The notes: generated from the letters alone by a model not told the origin. DNA of 64,000 nucleotides from an uncultured Clostridia bacterium (GCA_949155365.1 CASCUT010000006.1:1-64000), one strand, 5' to 3'; shown: positions 38,457 through 47,744, counted from the first letter of the stretch. Numbers and translations are program-made.

Positions 38457-39224
38457 ATGAAGAAAAATATCATTATTACAGCAGGACCAACCAATGAAAG
38501 AATTGATGCCGTGATGAAAATTACTAATATGTCAACAGGAGCATTAGGAAATGTAATCGCAGAAACGTTTTTAGAGGATAAAGAGGAAGAAATTGGAACC
38601 ATTTACTATATTTCCACCAAGATGTCATATAAGCCAAGAATCAAGAGTGAGAAGATACAGTTTGTTACAGTAGAGTCAACACAAGATTTGTTAGAGGCGC
38701 TAAAAAGAATTTTTAGCACAACGAAGATTGATATTATTGTACATTCATCAGCAGTTGGCGACTATGCAGGAAAATATGTTATAAGAGCCGAAGAGTTAGT
38801 GGAAGAAATATGGGAAAAGGTGCAAAAGGCAGAAAGGAAAGAGGAGATAACAAAAGAAAGCTTAATGGCAATCTTTGAAAATCCGATGGCTATCTGCAAT
38901 AATAGCACTAAAATTTCATCCTATGAACCACATTTAATGACCATGCTACAATTAACGCCAAAGGTTATCAGCCAAATCAAGGAAATGGCGCCAGAAGTAA
39001 CGCTAGTAGGGTTTAAGCTTTTAGAAGGAGTTAGTAAAGAAGAACTCTATCAGGTGGCTTCTAATTTAAGGAAGAAAAACAATGCGGACTATATTGTAGC
39101 CAATGATTTATCCAAGATAGGAAATGGAAAGCATTGGGCAATGATTTTAAATGAAGATGGAATGCAAGCAGAATGTGAAACGAAACAAGAAATTGCAAAA
39201 ACATTAGAGAAATTTCTCTTTTAA
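38457..39224 (+). CDS. coaB: Phosphopantothenate-cysteine ligase (stand-alone CoaB-like)
   Basis: A protein of 255 residues, beginning NIIITAGPTNERIDAVMKITNMSTGALG, the CoaB nucleotide-binding opening. VHSSAVGDYAG and the late ADYIVANDLSKIG match the conserved AAVADY and ANDL motifs. It joins 4'-phosphopantothenate to cysteine in CoA synthesis. Most bacteria have a CoaBC fusion; a separate CoaB, as here, is known from streptococci and some Clostridia. coaE and coaD also occur in this window. Confidence 0.82.
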   Translation: MKKNIIITAGPTNERIDAVMKITNMSTGALGNVIAETFLEDKEEEIGTIYYISTKMSYKPRIKSEKIQFVTVESTQDLLEALKRIFSTTKIDIIVHSSAVGDYAGKYVIRAEELVEEIWEKVQKAERKEEITKESLMAIFENPMAICNNSTKISSYEPHLMTMLQLTPKVISQIKEMAPEVTLVGFKLLEGVSKEELYQVASNLRKKNNADYIVANDLSKIGNGKHWAMILNEDGMQAECETKQEIAKTLEKFLF

Positions 39225-39277
39225 GAACAGAACAGGAAATGCCAAGAAATAAGGCATTTCCTGTTTTGTTCTTAAAA
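39223..39277 (+). terminator. Terminator after coaB
   Basis: A 21-base stem (39223-39243 with 39253-39273, one mismatch), core ACAGGAAATGCC/GGCATTTCCTGT, begins right at the coaB stop. Confidence 0.75.
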
Positions 39278-39347
39278 GATTCTATCTTTTTCTTAGTGAG
39301 TGTGTTATAATTAAAAAGTAAAATAAAACCAAAGGAAGGAAAAAAGA

Positions 39348-40154
39348 ATGGAGAAAATGATTGTATTAGGGACAGGAACGGCAAGTGTAGTAGAGAATTT
39401 TAATACTTGTTTTTTATTAGAAAATAAACAAGGAGAATATTTAATGGTAGATACTGGTGGAGGAAATGGAATTTTAAAACAATTAAAAGAAGTTAAGGTA
39501 GAGATAAATGAAATTCACCATATTTTTATTTCACATAAACATATTGACCATTTTTATGGTATGCTTTGGATTTATCGATTTGTTGATCTTTCTATGAGAA
39601 GTGGAAGTTATGAAGGAGAGTTACACATTTACTGCCATGATGAAGTGGCTGAAATTTTAAGAAATCAAATTCATACATTACTAAGAAAGAGTCAACAACA
39701 ATTTATCGATAAAAGAATTTTTATTCATGTGGTGAACAACCATGAAAGAGTAAGAGTATTGAATTATGAGTTGGAATTTTTAGATATCATTTCAAAAAGT
39801 GATAAACAATATGGATTTAAAACAACATTAAATAATGGAAAAACATTGGCATTCTTAGGAGATGAGCCACTAGATGAAGCGTTATACGAAGAGGTAAGAA
39901 ACGTAGATTATTTATTACATGAAGCCTTTTGTTTAGAAACAGAAGCAGAGAAATTTAAACCAAGAGAAAAAAATCATGATACTGCAAAATCAGCAGGTAT
40001 GAAAGCACAAAAAATAGGAGCCAAAAACTTAGTTTTATGGCATACACAAGATAACTTAAAAGAAAAAAGGAAAGAAGAGTATACCAAAGAGGCACAAGAA
40101 AACTTTGAGGGAAAGGTATATGTTCCTAATGATTTAGAAGAAATCGTATTATAG
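39348..40154 (+). CDS. MBL-fold hydrolase, RNase Z-like
   Basis: A protein of 268 residues. It has FISHKHIDHFYGMLW (H-x-H-x-D-H), VNNHERV, LGDEPLDE and the late VLWHTQDN, the ribonuclease Z/tRNase Z-like pattern of the metallo-beta-lactamase fold. A flexible-arm exosite is not evident, so the substrate may be something other than tRNA. The ribosome site is GGAAGGAAAA. Confidence 0.82.
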   Translation: MEKMIVLGTGTASVVENFNTCFLLENKQGEYLMVDTGGGNGILKQLKEVKVEINEIHHIFISHKHIDHFYGMLWIYRFVDLSMRSGSYEGELHIYCHDEVAEILRNQIHTLLRKSQQQFIDKRIFIHVVNNHERVRVLNYELEFLDIISKSDKQYGFKTTLNNGKTLAFLGDEPLDEALYEEVRNVDYLLHEAFCLETEAEKFKPREKNHDTAKSAGMKAQKIGAKNLVLWHTQDNLKEKRKEEYTKEAQENFEGKVYVPNDLEEIVL

Positions 40155-40593
40155 AATAGCGAAAATATTGAATGCATATGGAGAAAATGAGACTTAAGTA
40201 GTAAGAAAAGGGATAAGAATAAAAAAGTGAAATAAAAAGTCACAAAGAGAAGGAAGAATAATAGGAATGTGTTTTGATGTAGTAATTGGTTAGGGCATAA
40301 AGAGAACTTGAATTTGCAAAAAAATATTATGATAAACTTATTCCGTATACACCGTTTAAAACAGGAGTTGCAGAATATATTGACAAAATAGAGTGGATAA
40401 TTGGAAAGAGTTATACAAAAGAATAAAACAATACAGTGATTAAAATGGATTACAAACATAAAAATCTTCAGTGTGTCTGGAGAGTTTTATGTTATATGGT
40501 ATATAGGAATTTAATTTTTGTATTTGTATTTGGTTGAAAAATAGATAAGACTATGATACTATGACACAAAAAAATAAGAGGAGAGTTATGAAT
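40155..40593. other. Gap with a C-terminal gene remnant and a promoter
   Basis: Bases 40301-40426 read, with no start codon, as RELEFAKKYYDKLIPYTPFK and on to WIIGKSYTKE before a TAA, which looks like the end of a lost gene I do not recognise. TTGAAA-N17-TACTAT at 40534-40562 is the likely promoter of the transporter downstream. The rest shows nothing I can support. Confidence 0.4.
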
Positions 40594-41445
40594 ATGTTAA
40601 ACAATGGAATATTATATGTTCTAGGATATTTAGTGCTAGCAACAGCATTTACGCAATTTTTTAAAGTCACAACAAAAACATTAAAAAATGCAGGAGCCTT
40701 AACAATTCTACTACAGTTGATGGCAGGAATGATAGCACTAATTTTATGCCCTTTTTTTGAATTTAAGTTTTCTACCGATATAAATATATATATTATGCTT
40801 GGAATGTCCATCATTTTTTATGCCATAACAGATAGAATGAATACAACGGTAAGAAGCGGAATAGAAGCATCGACATTTAGTATGTTAAAACAATTATCTA
40901 CTACATTTATGATAGTTGCAGGGTTACTATTTTTTAAAGAAGAATTTGTACTAAGTAAATTTATTGGAGCAATGCTTATTATATTTAGTAATATTTTAAT
41001 ATTTTATAAAAAAGGAAAATTTAAATTTGATAAATATATATTACTAGGGATATTAGCCAATATAACATTTACGATTGCATTATTCTTAGATGTAAACATA
41101 TCCGATAACTTCAATTTACCATTCTATGTAGCATTAACTCTGATAATACCAGCATTACTAATCATGATATTCGAGCGAATTAAACCATCACAAATAAAAG
41201 AGGAATTCGTAAAGGGAAATAAAAAAGCAATAATAATAACTGCCATATCTTGGGGAGTAATGATTATTGCCCAATTAAGAGCATATCAATTAGGAAATGT
41301 AACAATAGTAGCACCATTATGTGCATTAACAGTAATATTAAATGTAATTGTAGGATATTTATTTCTAAATGAAAAAGATAATTTGTTAAGGAAAATCATA
41401 TCAGCAATTTTAATTATAATAAGTATTATTTTAATTAAAATGTAA
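40594..41445 (+). CDS. DMT/EamA-family transporter
   Basis: An integral membrane protein of about 283 residues with ten hydrophobic helices in two EamA-like halves. Typical features are the first-half end LLFFKEEFVLSKFIGAMLIIFSN and second-half end VGYLFLNEKDNLLRKIISAILI, both with the conserved glutamate before an amphipathic loop. Substrate unknown. The start at 40594 is eight bases from AGGAGAG; an ATG at 40561 would lie at the promoter -10. Confidence 0.82.
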   Translation: MLNNGILYVLGYLVLATAFTQFFKVTTKTLKNAGALTILLQLMAGMIALILCPFFEFKFSTDINIYIMLGMSIIFYAITDRMNTTVRSGIEASTFSMLKQLSTTFMIVAGLLFFKEEFVLSKFIGAMLIIFSNILIFYKKGKFKFDKYILLGILANITFTIALFLDVNISDNFNLPFYVALTLIIPALLIMIFERIKPSQIKEEFVKGNKKAIIITAISWGVMIIAQLRAYQLGNVTIVAPLCALTVILNVIVGYLFLNEKDNLLRKIISAILIIISIILIKM

Positions 41446-41570
41446 TGATAATGTGGTCGAATTATTAATGGGAAGTATTAAGGAAAATAAAAAAGTTAAT
41501 GCCAAGCCATTAAAAATAGGATACTAATATAAGGAAGAAAGAAAAATCTTCAGGTACGTTCTAAGACAAA

Positions 41571-41612
41571 CCATCCTTGAATACACTTAAACAAAAGTAT
41601 TCAAGATGGAGG
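41571..41612 (+). promoter_or_regulatory. Hairpin overlapping the spoIIID ribosome site
   Basis: CCATCCTTGAATAC (41571-41584) pairs with GTATTCAAGATGG (41597-41609), one bulged C. The right arm runs into GGAGG, the spoIIID ribosome site, and is followed by TTTTCTTT. It could attenuate transcription or block translation until it is melted. Confidence 0.6.
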
Positions 41613-41620
41613 TTTTCTTT

Positions 41621-41890
41621 ATGAAGAGTTACTCAATCGAAGAGCGTGCCAATCAACTAGCACACTATATCATAGATTCAAAAGATACCGTAAGAGGTGC
41701 GGCAAAGAAATTTGGTGTAAGTAAATCGACCGTACACAAGGACTTAAGTGAACGAATAGTAAAGATAAATCCTGCGTTGGCAGCAGAAGTAAGATTAATT
41801 CTAGATGAAAATAAGGCAGAAAGACACATAAGAGGAGGAATGGCGACGAAAATGAAATATATCCATCAGAAAGAAGATAAAGTAGGGTAA
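41621..41890 (+). CDS. spoIIID: Sporulation transcription factor SpoIIID
   Basis: A DNA-binding protein of 89 residues, nearly identical in layout to SpoIIID: MKSYSIEERANQLAHYIIDS, then TVRGAAKKFGVSKSTVHKDLSERI (the helix-turn-helix) and a basic C-terminal helix. It works in the mother cell during sporulation, downstream of sigma-E, switching genes on and off. Start at the ATG eight bases from GGAGG. The upstream hairpin may control expression. Confidence 0.95.
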   Translation: MKSYSIEERANQLAHYIIDSKDTVRGAAKKFGVSKSTVHKDLSERIVKINPALAAEVRLILDENKAERHIRGGMATKMKYIHQKEDKVG

Positions 41891-41891
41891 C

Positions 41892-41921
41892 AAAAAATCC
41901 ACATTTGCTGTGGATTTTTTT
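41892..41921. terminator. Shared terminator, spoIIID and zinc-ribbon gene
   Basis: TCCACA/TGTGGA stem extended by A and T runs on the two sides, making an efficient bidirectional terminator between convergent genes. Confidence 0.78.
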
Positions 41922-41922
41922 C

Positions 41923-42090
41923 TTAGCTATTGAAATTATAATTTCTTCTTTGATCTTTTCTTGCTTTTCTACAAGCAGGACATCTTTGAGGTTCGTTTTC
42001 AAACCCTTTTTCAGCATAAAATTGTTGTTCACCAGCAGTGAAAACAAATTCAGCACCACAATCTTTACATACTAAAGTTTTATCATCCAT
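41923..42090 (-). CDS. Small zinc-ribbon protein, 55 aa
   Basis: A protein of 55 residues: MDDKTLVCKDCGAEFVFTAG, then EQQFYAEKGFENEPQRCPAC and a basic tail. Two C-x2-C pairs (Cys8/11 and Cys37/40) with the stretch E-F-V-F-T-x-G-E-Q-x-F-Y are typical of the probable zinc-ribbon domain (PF13451) found alone in many Bacillota. The AAGGAGG site is strong. Biochemical function is not known; it may bind RNA or a ribosome-linked partner. Confidence 0.88.
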   Translation of the reverse strand: MDDKTLVCKDCGAEFVFTAGEQQFYAEKGFENEPQRCPACRKARKDQRRNYNFNS

Positions 42091-42405
42091 TTTGATTACC
42101 TCCTTCTTCCAATTCTAAATTTAATATCTTTTGACACATATCGACCCTATAATTTAGTATAGAAGGAAATGATCTACTGAATAATAAATAAATTTAAGCT
42201 TTTTCAAAGCCATTCTTACTATATCATACAAGAAAGAAAAAAACAAGCAAAATTAGAAAAAAATTCCAGTTTATTCGGAATGGTTAGAGAAACTATTTTC
42301 CCATCGCTTCTTCTAAACACTGGTTTCTAGAATAGAACAACTATTTGTCACAATCTTACAAAATTCGACATATCATATACTAGAAAAACATATGAGGTGG
42401 ATAGT
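42091..42405. other. Intergenic region between zinc-ribbon gene and yabG
   Basis: Holds the zinc-ribbon ribosome site and, near 42374-42382, CATATACTA, which fits the sigma-K/sigma-E -10 pattern CATAnnnTA ahead of yabG. No other gene or repeat seen. Confidence 0.4.
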
Positions 42406-43270
42406 ATGGGAAAATTTAGAAAAGGTGATATTGTAGGAAGAATTTCATATAACAAAGATGTACTATTTGAAATAAAAAAAATTATCAAAACCAGTAATGG
42501 AAAAGAAATGATGATATTAAAAGGAATCACAGAAAGAATAGAAGCAGATAGTCCATCGGAAGACTTAGAAATTATGGATAAAAGAATTGTAGAAGAAAGG
42601 ATGAAAAGACTAGAAGATAAAATGTCAAATCGCATTCAACAATGTTTAGAAAACCCAAAATATTGTTTTAGTAAAGCAAAAAAGATGTTTTATTGGAAAG
42701 AAGAAGATAGAGGGTTTAAATCTACTTATACAGGAAAAATATTACACTTAGATGGAGATAGACGATATGCGGAAAAATCAGTAAAGTACTATAAAAGTCT
42801 AGGATTAAATGCGATTGTAAAAAATATTCCAGAAAATAAACAGGCACTTATGATCAAAAGCTTACTGGATCGATACGAACCAGATGTATTAGTACTAACA
42901 GGACATGATGGAATGATAAAAAAAGGAACAGGCTTTAATGATATCTATAATTATCGAAATTCAAGACATTTTATTAATACTGTAAATGAAGCAAGAAATT
43001 GGAATACAAAAGGAAAAGAACTTGCCATTTTTGCAGGAGCTTGTCAAAGTTATTATGAAGCAATTATGGCAGCAGGTGCTAATTTTGCTTCTTCTCCACG
43101 GAAGAATTATGATTGACTTTATCGATCCATTAATTGTAGCAGAAAGAATTGCTACGACAGAAAATACAAAGTATTTAACAATACGTGACATTAAAGACGA
43201 ATTAAGAGATGGAGAAGATGGGGTAAGTGGAACAGGTGTAATGGGAAAGAAAATAATCCAAACAATCTAA
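42406..43270 (+). pseudogene. yabG: Sporulation protease YabG, frameshifted near the C-terminus
   Basis: YabG is a mother-cell cysteine protease that trims spore coat proteins. The first frame (to 43116) covers most of it: MGKFRKGDIVGRISY, GKILHLDGDRRYAEKSVKYY, VLTGHDGM and IFAGACQSYYEAIMAAGANFASSP. The rest continues in another frame as RIMIDFIDPLIVAERIATTE to KIIQTI. Removing one base of CGG near 43099-43101 joins them. Start at the ATG five bases from GAGGTGG. As the gene is otherwise whole, an assembly error is plausible. Confidence 0.88.
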
Positions 43271-43271
43271 A

Positions 43272-43305
43272 AAGACATGAGAAACTTTATCTCATGTCTT
43301 CTTTT
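43272..43305. terminator. Shared terminator of yabG and the MBL gene
   Basis: AGACATGAGA pairs with TCTCATGTCT, with T runs in both directions. Confidence 0.7.
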
Positions 43306-44066
43306 CTAAATTCTTTTGCCATTGGTAAGTCAATGATTTGTCCCTCTTTAGCAGAAGCTACATGAGGAAATATTTTTTTTGCCTCTAACACATATTTTTG
43401 CACGGATTCTTCTGGCCAGAAATGAGTTAAAAGTAATCCTTTTACTTGTGCTTCTTTTGCTATGACTCCTGCCTGATAAGCAGTTAAATGTGAATTTATT
43501 TCAGGAAAGCCATGTTCTTTTAACAGACTAGATTCGCAAATTAGCAGATCAGCACCTTGAGCAAACTCAGCTAATTTTGATTTCGCAGAAAAAGAAGTGT
43601 CCGAAGTATAGACAATTGTTTTGTCTCCACTACAAACTTTAATTGCATATGTTTCAACAGGATGGTCTGTTTGACAAAAATAAAGATGCATTTTTCCCAA
43701 CTTAAGAGAAGTCTTCTCATTGATAAAACGATAGCGAGCGAAACTATCTTTTTCACTCATAATATCGGTGGAAATACGACTAGGAGTTTTTGGCATATAA
43801 ATAGAAATCGGTCTTTCTATTCTCTTTTGATTGTGGAAAACAAAAGAAGCATATTGCAAATTATAAATATCATTATAATGGTCACGATGTAGATGACTAA
43901 GAATAACCGATAGATTTTGTAAATCGTGAGGAAAATTTAGAACACTATGACTTCCACTACCACAATCTAGCATAATGTTGGTCTGACCTTCGGTAATTAA
44001 AAAGCCAGGACAATGATGGTTTGGAGTATTATAAGGAGACTGAGTTCCAAGTACTTTTAGTTTCAT
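43287..44066 (-). CDS. MBL-fold metallo-hydrolase (RNase Z superfamily)
   Basis: A protein of 259 residues. LGTQSPYNTPNHHCPGFLI at the start, LSHLHRDHYNDIYNLQYA as the H-x-H-x-D-H motif, VYTSDTSFSAKSKLAEFA and the closing LLTHFWPEES mark the ribonuclease Z-related branch. Its ATG overlaps the stop of coaE (ATGA), so the two are translationally coupled. Specific substrate unknown. Confidence 0.85.
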   Translation of the reverse strand: MKLKVLGTQSPYNTPNHHCPGFLITEGQTNIMLDCGSGSHSVLNFPHDLQNLSVILSHLHRDHYNDIYNLQYASFVFHNQKRIERPISIYMPKTPSRISTDIMSEKDSFARYRFINEKTSLKLGKMHLYFCQTDHPVETYAIKVCSGDKTIVYTSDTSFSAKSKLAEFAQGADLLICESSLLKEHGFPEINSHLTAYQAGVIAKEAQVKGLLLTHFWPEESVQKYVLEAKKIFPHVASAKEGQIIDLPMAKEFRKEDMR

Positions 44067-44650
44067 CTTTCTTCCCCCTCTTTTTGTAATGGACCAAAAC
44101 TAGAAAGCATACGTTTCAGTGTTTCAGGCTGATAATCATTAAAAAACACATAATCAAAATAAAACGAAGAATAATCGATACTGTTAGCGTCTCGTTTAGC
44201 AAAATACTCTTCCGAAATATGGTCTCTTTCCATTACTTTTTCTTTTCTTTTCGTATCATCTGATAAAACTAATACTTTTGAATCACAGATATCCCAATAA
44301 TGAGTTTGAGGTAATAGAATAGCATCCAATACAATGGTAGCATCCTTTTGATTTAATAAACGTTCTAACTTTTTATCCATATAAGCATAAGTTAAATCTG
44401 TTACAACTTGCATATTACTTGGATGGGTAAACGCAATATTACCCAATTTTTTTCGATCAATTTGTCCATCGGAACCTAAGATACCATTACCAAATTTGGT
44501 ACATAACGTATGTGAAATAGAATTATCTAATAATGCTTCATGACACACTTTATCCATATCCACATAAATACCATTTAATTTCTGAGCAAGCAAAGAAGCA
44601 AAGGTAGATTTTCCACTTCCAGATTTTCCAGCTACACCAATTACTGCCAT
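44063..44650 (-). CDS. coaE: Dephospho-CoA kinase
   Basis: A P-loop kinase of 195 residues that phosphorylates dephospho-CoA, the last step of CoA synthesis. Walker A is GVAGKSGSGKST; then VDMDKVCHEALLD and IDRKKLGNIAF, in the places expected for CoaE (normally DAD and RxxL...F). The match is good but not close, so another small nucleotide kinase remains possible. It ends with a TGA that overlaps the next ATG, showing that TGA is a real stop in this organism. Confidence 0.8.
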   Translation of the reverse strand: MAVIGVAGKSGSGKSTFASLLAQKLNGIYVDMDKVCHEALLDNSISHTLCTKFGNGILGSDGQIDRKKLGNIAFTHPSNMQVVTDLTYAYMDKKLERLLNQKDATIVLDAILLPQTHYWDICDSKVLVLSDDTKRKEKVMERDHISEEYFAKRDANSIDYSSFYFDYVFFNDYQPETLKRMLSSFGPLQKEGEER

Positions 44651-44865
44651 ATAGATACACCCTCTCTATCAATAATATGAAATATTATACCATAGTAACA
44701 TAAAATTTTCAATAGGATTTGAGAAATGAGGTCATGAAATAAAGTTAAAAATTACGACATAGCAACAATGTAATACAAAAGTAATGATAATGTAATATAA
44801 ATGTAACAAACGGCAAAAAGCCTTGAAATAAGCGAGATGTAGAGAATGACACAATCTTCTTTGTT

Positions 44866-44894
44866 TTGACATTTTATGCACTTCATGATAGAAT
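44866..44894 (+). promoter_or_regulatory. veg promoter
   Basis: Consensus TTGACA, a 17-base spacer ending TGA, then TAGAAT. The veg promoter of Bacillus is also very strong. Confidence 0.78.
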
Positions 44895-44924
44895 AAACAC
44901 ATCTTAAAGAAGTAGGTGATGAAA

Positions 44925-45206
44925 ATGATTTGTAGAAGTGATATCACAAGTCTAAAAACAGATATTGGAGATATGATTGGACAAAAAATTATTGTGAAAG
45001 GGTCATTAGGAAGAAGTAAATCATTTGAAAAAGAAGCAACGATTCAAAAGGCTTATCCAAACATCTTTGTAGTTAAATATGAAGAAAACGAAAGAAATGT
45101 TACCTATAGTTACACCGATGTTCTAACAAGAACAGTAGAAGTGGACGTATTTGATGGTGAAAATTATTCTCCATTAATTCCACCAATTGCAGAAGTAAAA
45201 GCATAG
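44925..45206 (+). CDS. veg: Veg family protein
   Basis: A protein of 93 residues with the Veg/DUF1021 layout: IGDMIGQKIIVKGSLGRSKS, then ATIQKAYPNIFVVKYEE and VTYSYTDVLTRTVEV. In Bacillus subtilis Veg stimulates biofilm formation by inhibiting SinR; elsewhere its role is unclear. The link is worth noting because this window also has TasA/SipW-like genes and XRE regulators. Start chosen for spacing from AGTAGGTG. Confidence 0.92.
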   Translation: MICRSDITSLKTDIGDMIGQKIIVKGSLGRSKSFEKEATIQKAYPNIFVVKYEENERNVTYSYTDVLTRTVEVDVFDGENYSPLIPPIAEVKA

Positions 45207-45254
45207 AATAACAAAAAAACAAAAGTAAAAAAGAGAAAAAATAATATTATCATA

Positions 45255-45288
45255 AAAATTCCTAAGGATTTAGGAATTTTTTTTATGC
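45255..45288 (+). terminator. veg terminator
   Basis: AAAATTCCTAA pairs with TTAGGAATTTT across GGAT, followed by more Ts. Confidence 0.78.
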
Positions 45289-45335
45289 CCAAGCAATATA
45301 CTCTTAATAACAAAAAATGAAGGAGGTATATGGTT

Positions 45336-46859
45336 ATGGCAGTTACAACGAGTAAACAAACTCTATGCATCAACCAAGTAATTGGACAAAAAACAGATAC
45401 AGCCATGGTAGAGGAAGATTTTGTAGTTCCCGATATTAAACCAGATATATTAAATACCATTCGCAGTAATGGAACCGTTTGTGTCTATAAAAAAGAAGTA
45501 ATGGATGGAAAAGTAAGACTAGATGGTTTGGTAAATGTATATATCATGTATTTAGCAGATGATGAAGAAGCAACTATCAGGAGTTTGAATACGACACTAG
45601 AATTTTCACAAACAGTTGATTTTGAGTCTGTAAAAGCAGGAATGCTATTAGAAGACAAAATAACATTAAAAGCAGTAGAATGTAGAGTTTTAAACGGAAG
45701 AAAAGTAAAAATAAAAGCCATGATGGATATGGATTTAAAAGTACTATCAAACGAAGAGGTAGAATTTGTAAAAGAAGTAGAAGAAATAAAAGATGCTCAA
45801 CTATTAGAGAAAACCTTAAATTTAAATTCATTACTGGGAAATGGAATTACCAAAGTATATGCAAAAGATACCATTATGATTAATAATGCAGATAACCTAG
45901 CAGAAATGTTAAAAGTCGATATTAGTATGATAAACCAAGAAACCAAAATCAGCTATAACAAAGTATTAGTCAAAGCCGATGCTTGTGTGAAAATGATATA
46001 TCTAACAGACGATAATCGAATTTGTACGACCACCAATTTAATTCCAGTAATGGGATTTATTGATATGCCAGATGTAACAGAAGAAAATTTATGTGATGTA
46101 CGATATGAAATAAGAAATCTATTGGTAAAACCAAATAATGTAGAAGAACATTCTATTTATATAGAAGCAGAATTAGAGATAAGTTGTAATGTATATCAAA
46201 TAAAACAAATCAACATCATAGAAGATTTATATAGTCCTAGTGTAAATTTAGTATACAAACAGAAACAAATAAAAGCAATTGCACAAAAAGAGATTGTAAA
46301 AGATTTATGTTCGATTCGAGAAAGACAACTAATACCAGAGATAGGAAATCATAAAATCTATGACGTAGAAGTAAAACCAACCATCATTAATCAAAGTATT
46401 TTAACAGACAGAATTTTATACGAAGGAGAATTAACACTTAATGTCTTATATGGAGCAGAAACAGCTAGTAGAATAGAAAGCAAAGAAATGGTAATTCCAT
46501 TCAACTTTAATATGACGATGGCAGGAGCAACACAAAACTCACAAATAGAAACCAATATTGCAATAACCCTGCAAGATTTCACCATCCTGCCAGATGAAAA
46601 CCTAGAAGTAAAAGTAGATTTGGAATTTACAGTAAACCTATCAAATCATCAAACCATCCATGTAATAGAAGAAATCAACATTGAAGAAGAAAGAAATGAA
46701 GACAGATATAGTCTTATCATTTACTTTGTAAAGCCAGGAGATACCCTATGGAATATTGCCAAAAGATTTCGTAGTACAGTAGCCAATATAGCAACAATAA
46801 ATGCCATCGAAGATGAAAACAAAATAAATGTAGGAGAGCAACTATTTATCCCAATCTAA
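45336..46859 (+). CDS. sipL: SipL-like spore coat assembly protein (SPOCS domains plus LysM)
   Basis: A protein of 507 residues with repeated SPOCS/DUF3794 segments (for example VVPDIKPDILNTIRSNG, then KVRLDGLVNVYIMYL) and a C-terminal LysM domain (YFVKPGDTLWNIAKRF to GEQLFIPI). This is the build of SipL of Clostridioides difficile, which binds SpoIVA through LysM to localise the coat around the forespore. Size is normal. Start chosen nine bases from AAGGAGG. A REP-like palindrome and yunB follow. Confidence 0.88.
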   Translation: MAVTTSKQTLCINQVIGQKTDTAMVEEDFVVPDIKPDILNTIRSNGTVCVYKKEVMDGKVRLDGLVNVYIMYLADDEEATIRSLNTTLEFSQTVDFESVKAGMLLEDKITLKAVECRVLNGRKVKIKAMMDMDLKVLSNEEVEFVKEVEEIKDAQLLEKTLNLNSLLGNGITKVYAKDTIMINNADNLAEMLKVDISMINQETKISYNKVLVKADACVKMIYLTDDNRICTTTNLIPVMGFIDMPDVTEENLCDVRYEIRNLLVKPNNVEEHSIYIEAELEISCNVYQIKQINIIEDLYSPSVNLVYKQKQIKAIAQKEIVKDLCSIRERQLIPEIGNHKIYDVEVKPTIINQSILTDRILYEGELTLNVLYGAETASRIESKEMVIPFNFNMTMAGATQNSQIETNIAITLQDFTILPDENLEVKVDLEFTVNLSNHQTIHVIEEINIEEERNEDRYSLIIYFVKPGDTLWNIAKRFRSTVANIATINAIEDENKINVGEQLFIPI

Positions 46860-46870
46860 GCAAAAAAGAA

Positions 46871-46893
46871 CAATTAGGGACAGTCCCTAATTG
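46871..46893. repeat. Palindromic repeat R3
   Basis: CAATTAGGGAC, one A, GTCCCTAATTG: a perfect 11-base palindrome between sipL and yunB, sharing the TTAGGGAC word with R1 and R2. It can act as a terminator or processing site. Confidence 0.75.
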
Positions 46894-46912
46894 TCCTTGA
46901 AGAGGAAGGCCT

Positions 46913-47638
46913 ATGGATAAAATTTATTCTAGGAGACGTATGTGTTTTCCAAAACTAGAGATGATAGGTTATCAAGGGAAAGCACCTATCCCAAAGAAGC
47001 AAAAATTGAAGATCGTTAAGATAATAGGGATTCTTTTGATTGCAATGCTAACAGCCAAGTTTGTAATACAGTCGATTTCTCCTATGCTAGATAAACAATG
47101 TATGAATATGGCAAAGTCAATAGCAACGAAAGTATCCAATGAACAAGCAACAGCGGTTATGGCAAAATATAAATACGACGATTTGTGCAGTATTACAAAA
47201 GATACAAATGGAAATATTACAATGATTAGTGCTAATATCATCCCAATTAATGAAATTATTTCAGATATTGCAGTAAAAATTCAAGAAGAATTGAATAAAA
47301 CAGAAAATGGAACATTTGGAATAAAAATGGGAAGTATGACAGGAAGTAGGCTATTTTCCGGAAGAGGACCAACGATTGAGATTAAAATGACAACCATTGG
47401 AAACCTAGATACAGACCTAAAATCCGAATTTACCTCTGCTGGAATTAATCAAACACTTCATAAGATATATCTACAAGTAGAATGTCAAGTAGCTGTTCTA
47501 ACACCGTTTCATACCATAGAAGAAACCATTAAAAATCAAGTATTATTAGAAGAAGTAGTAATCGTAGGAACCACACCAAACACATATTATAACTTTGAAG
47601 GAGTTGGCAAAGAAAATGTACTAGAAGTAATAGAATAA
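46913..47638 (+). CDS. yunB: Sporulation protein YunB
   Basis: A protein of 241 residues with one membrane helix near the N-terminus (IIGILLIAMLTAKFVIQSI). It then has NEQATAVMAKYKYDDLC and MISANIIPINEIISDIAVKIQEEL, and the glycine-rich GIKMGSMTGSRLFSGRGPTIEIKM, the YunB hallmark. In Bacillus it is a sigma-E regulated sporulation protein of unknown function. It sits next to sipL, in keeping with mother-cell expression. Confidence 0.93.
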   Translation: MDKIYSRRRMCFPKLEMIGYQGKAPIPKKQKLKIVKIIGILLIAMLTAKFVIQSISPMLDKQCMNMAKSIATKVSNEQATAVMAKYKYDDLCSITKDTNGNITMISANIIPINEIISDIAVKIQEELNKTENGTFGIKMGSMTGSRLFSGRGPTIEIKMTTIGNLDTDLKSEFTSAGINQTLHKIYLQVECQVAVLTPFHTIEETIKNQVLLEEVVIVGTTPNTYYNFEGVGKENVLEVIE

Positions 47639-47703
47639 AGTGTCAAGAAAAAATCAAGAAAAAAATCACTAGTTTTTTTCTTGATTTTTTCTTGACACTT
47701 TAT
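47635..47703. repeat. Large inverted repeat after yunB
   Basis: Perfect 31-base arms (47635-47665 and 47673-47703) with the core GTGTCAAGAAAAAATC, loop of seven. The yunB stop lies in the left arm. It acts as a terminator by structure. Its words differ from the GGGAC family. Confidence 0.85.
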
Positions 47704-47744
47704 GTAATGGGCATTAAAATAATAAATAAGATGTTTCTTTAACG

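Noticed and set aside
40301..40426. A separate small gene in the gap after the RNase Z-like gene
   Set aside because: The open stretch has no start codon or ribosome site; it is better described as a gene remnant.
45336..46859. LysM protein as a cell-wall hydrolase
   Set aside because: There is no catalytic hydrolase domain; the SPOCS repeats and the yunB neighbour fit a SipL-type coat protein.
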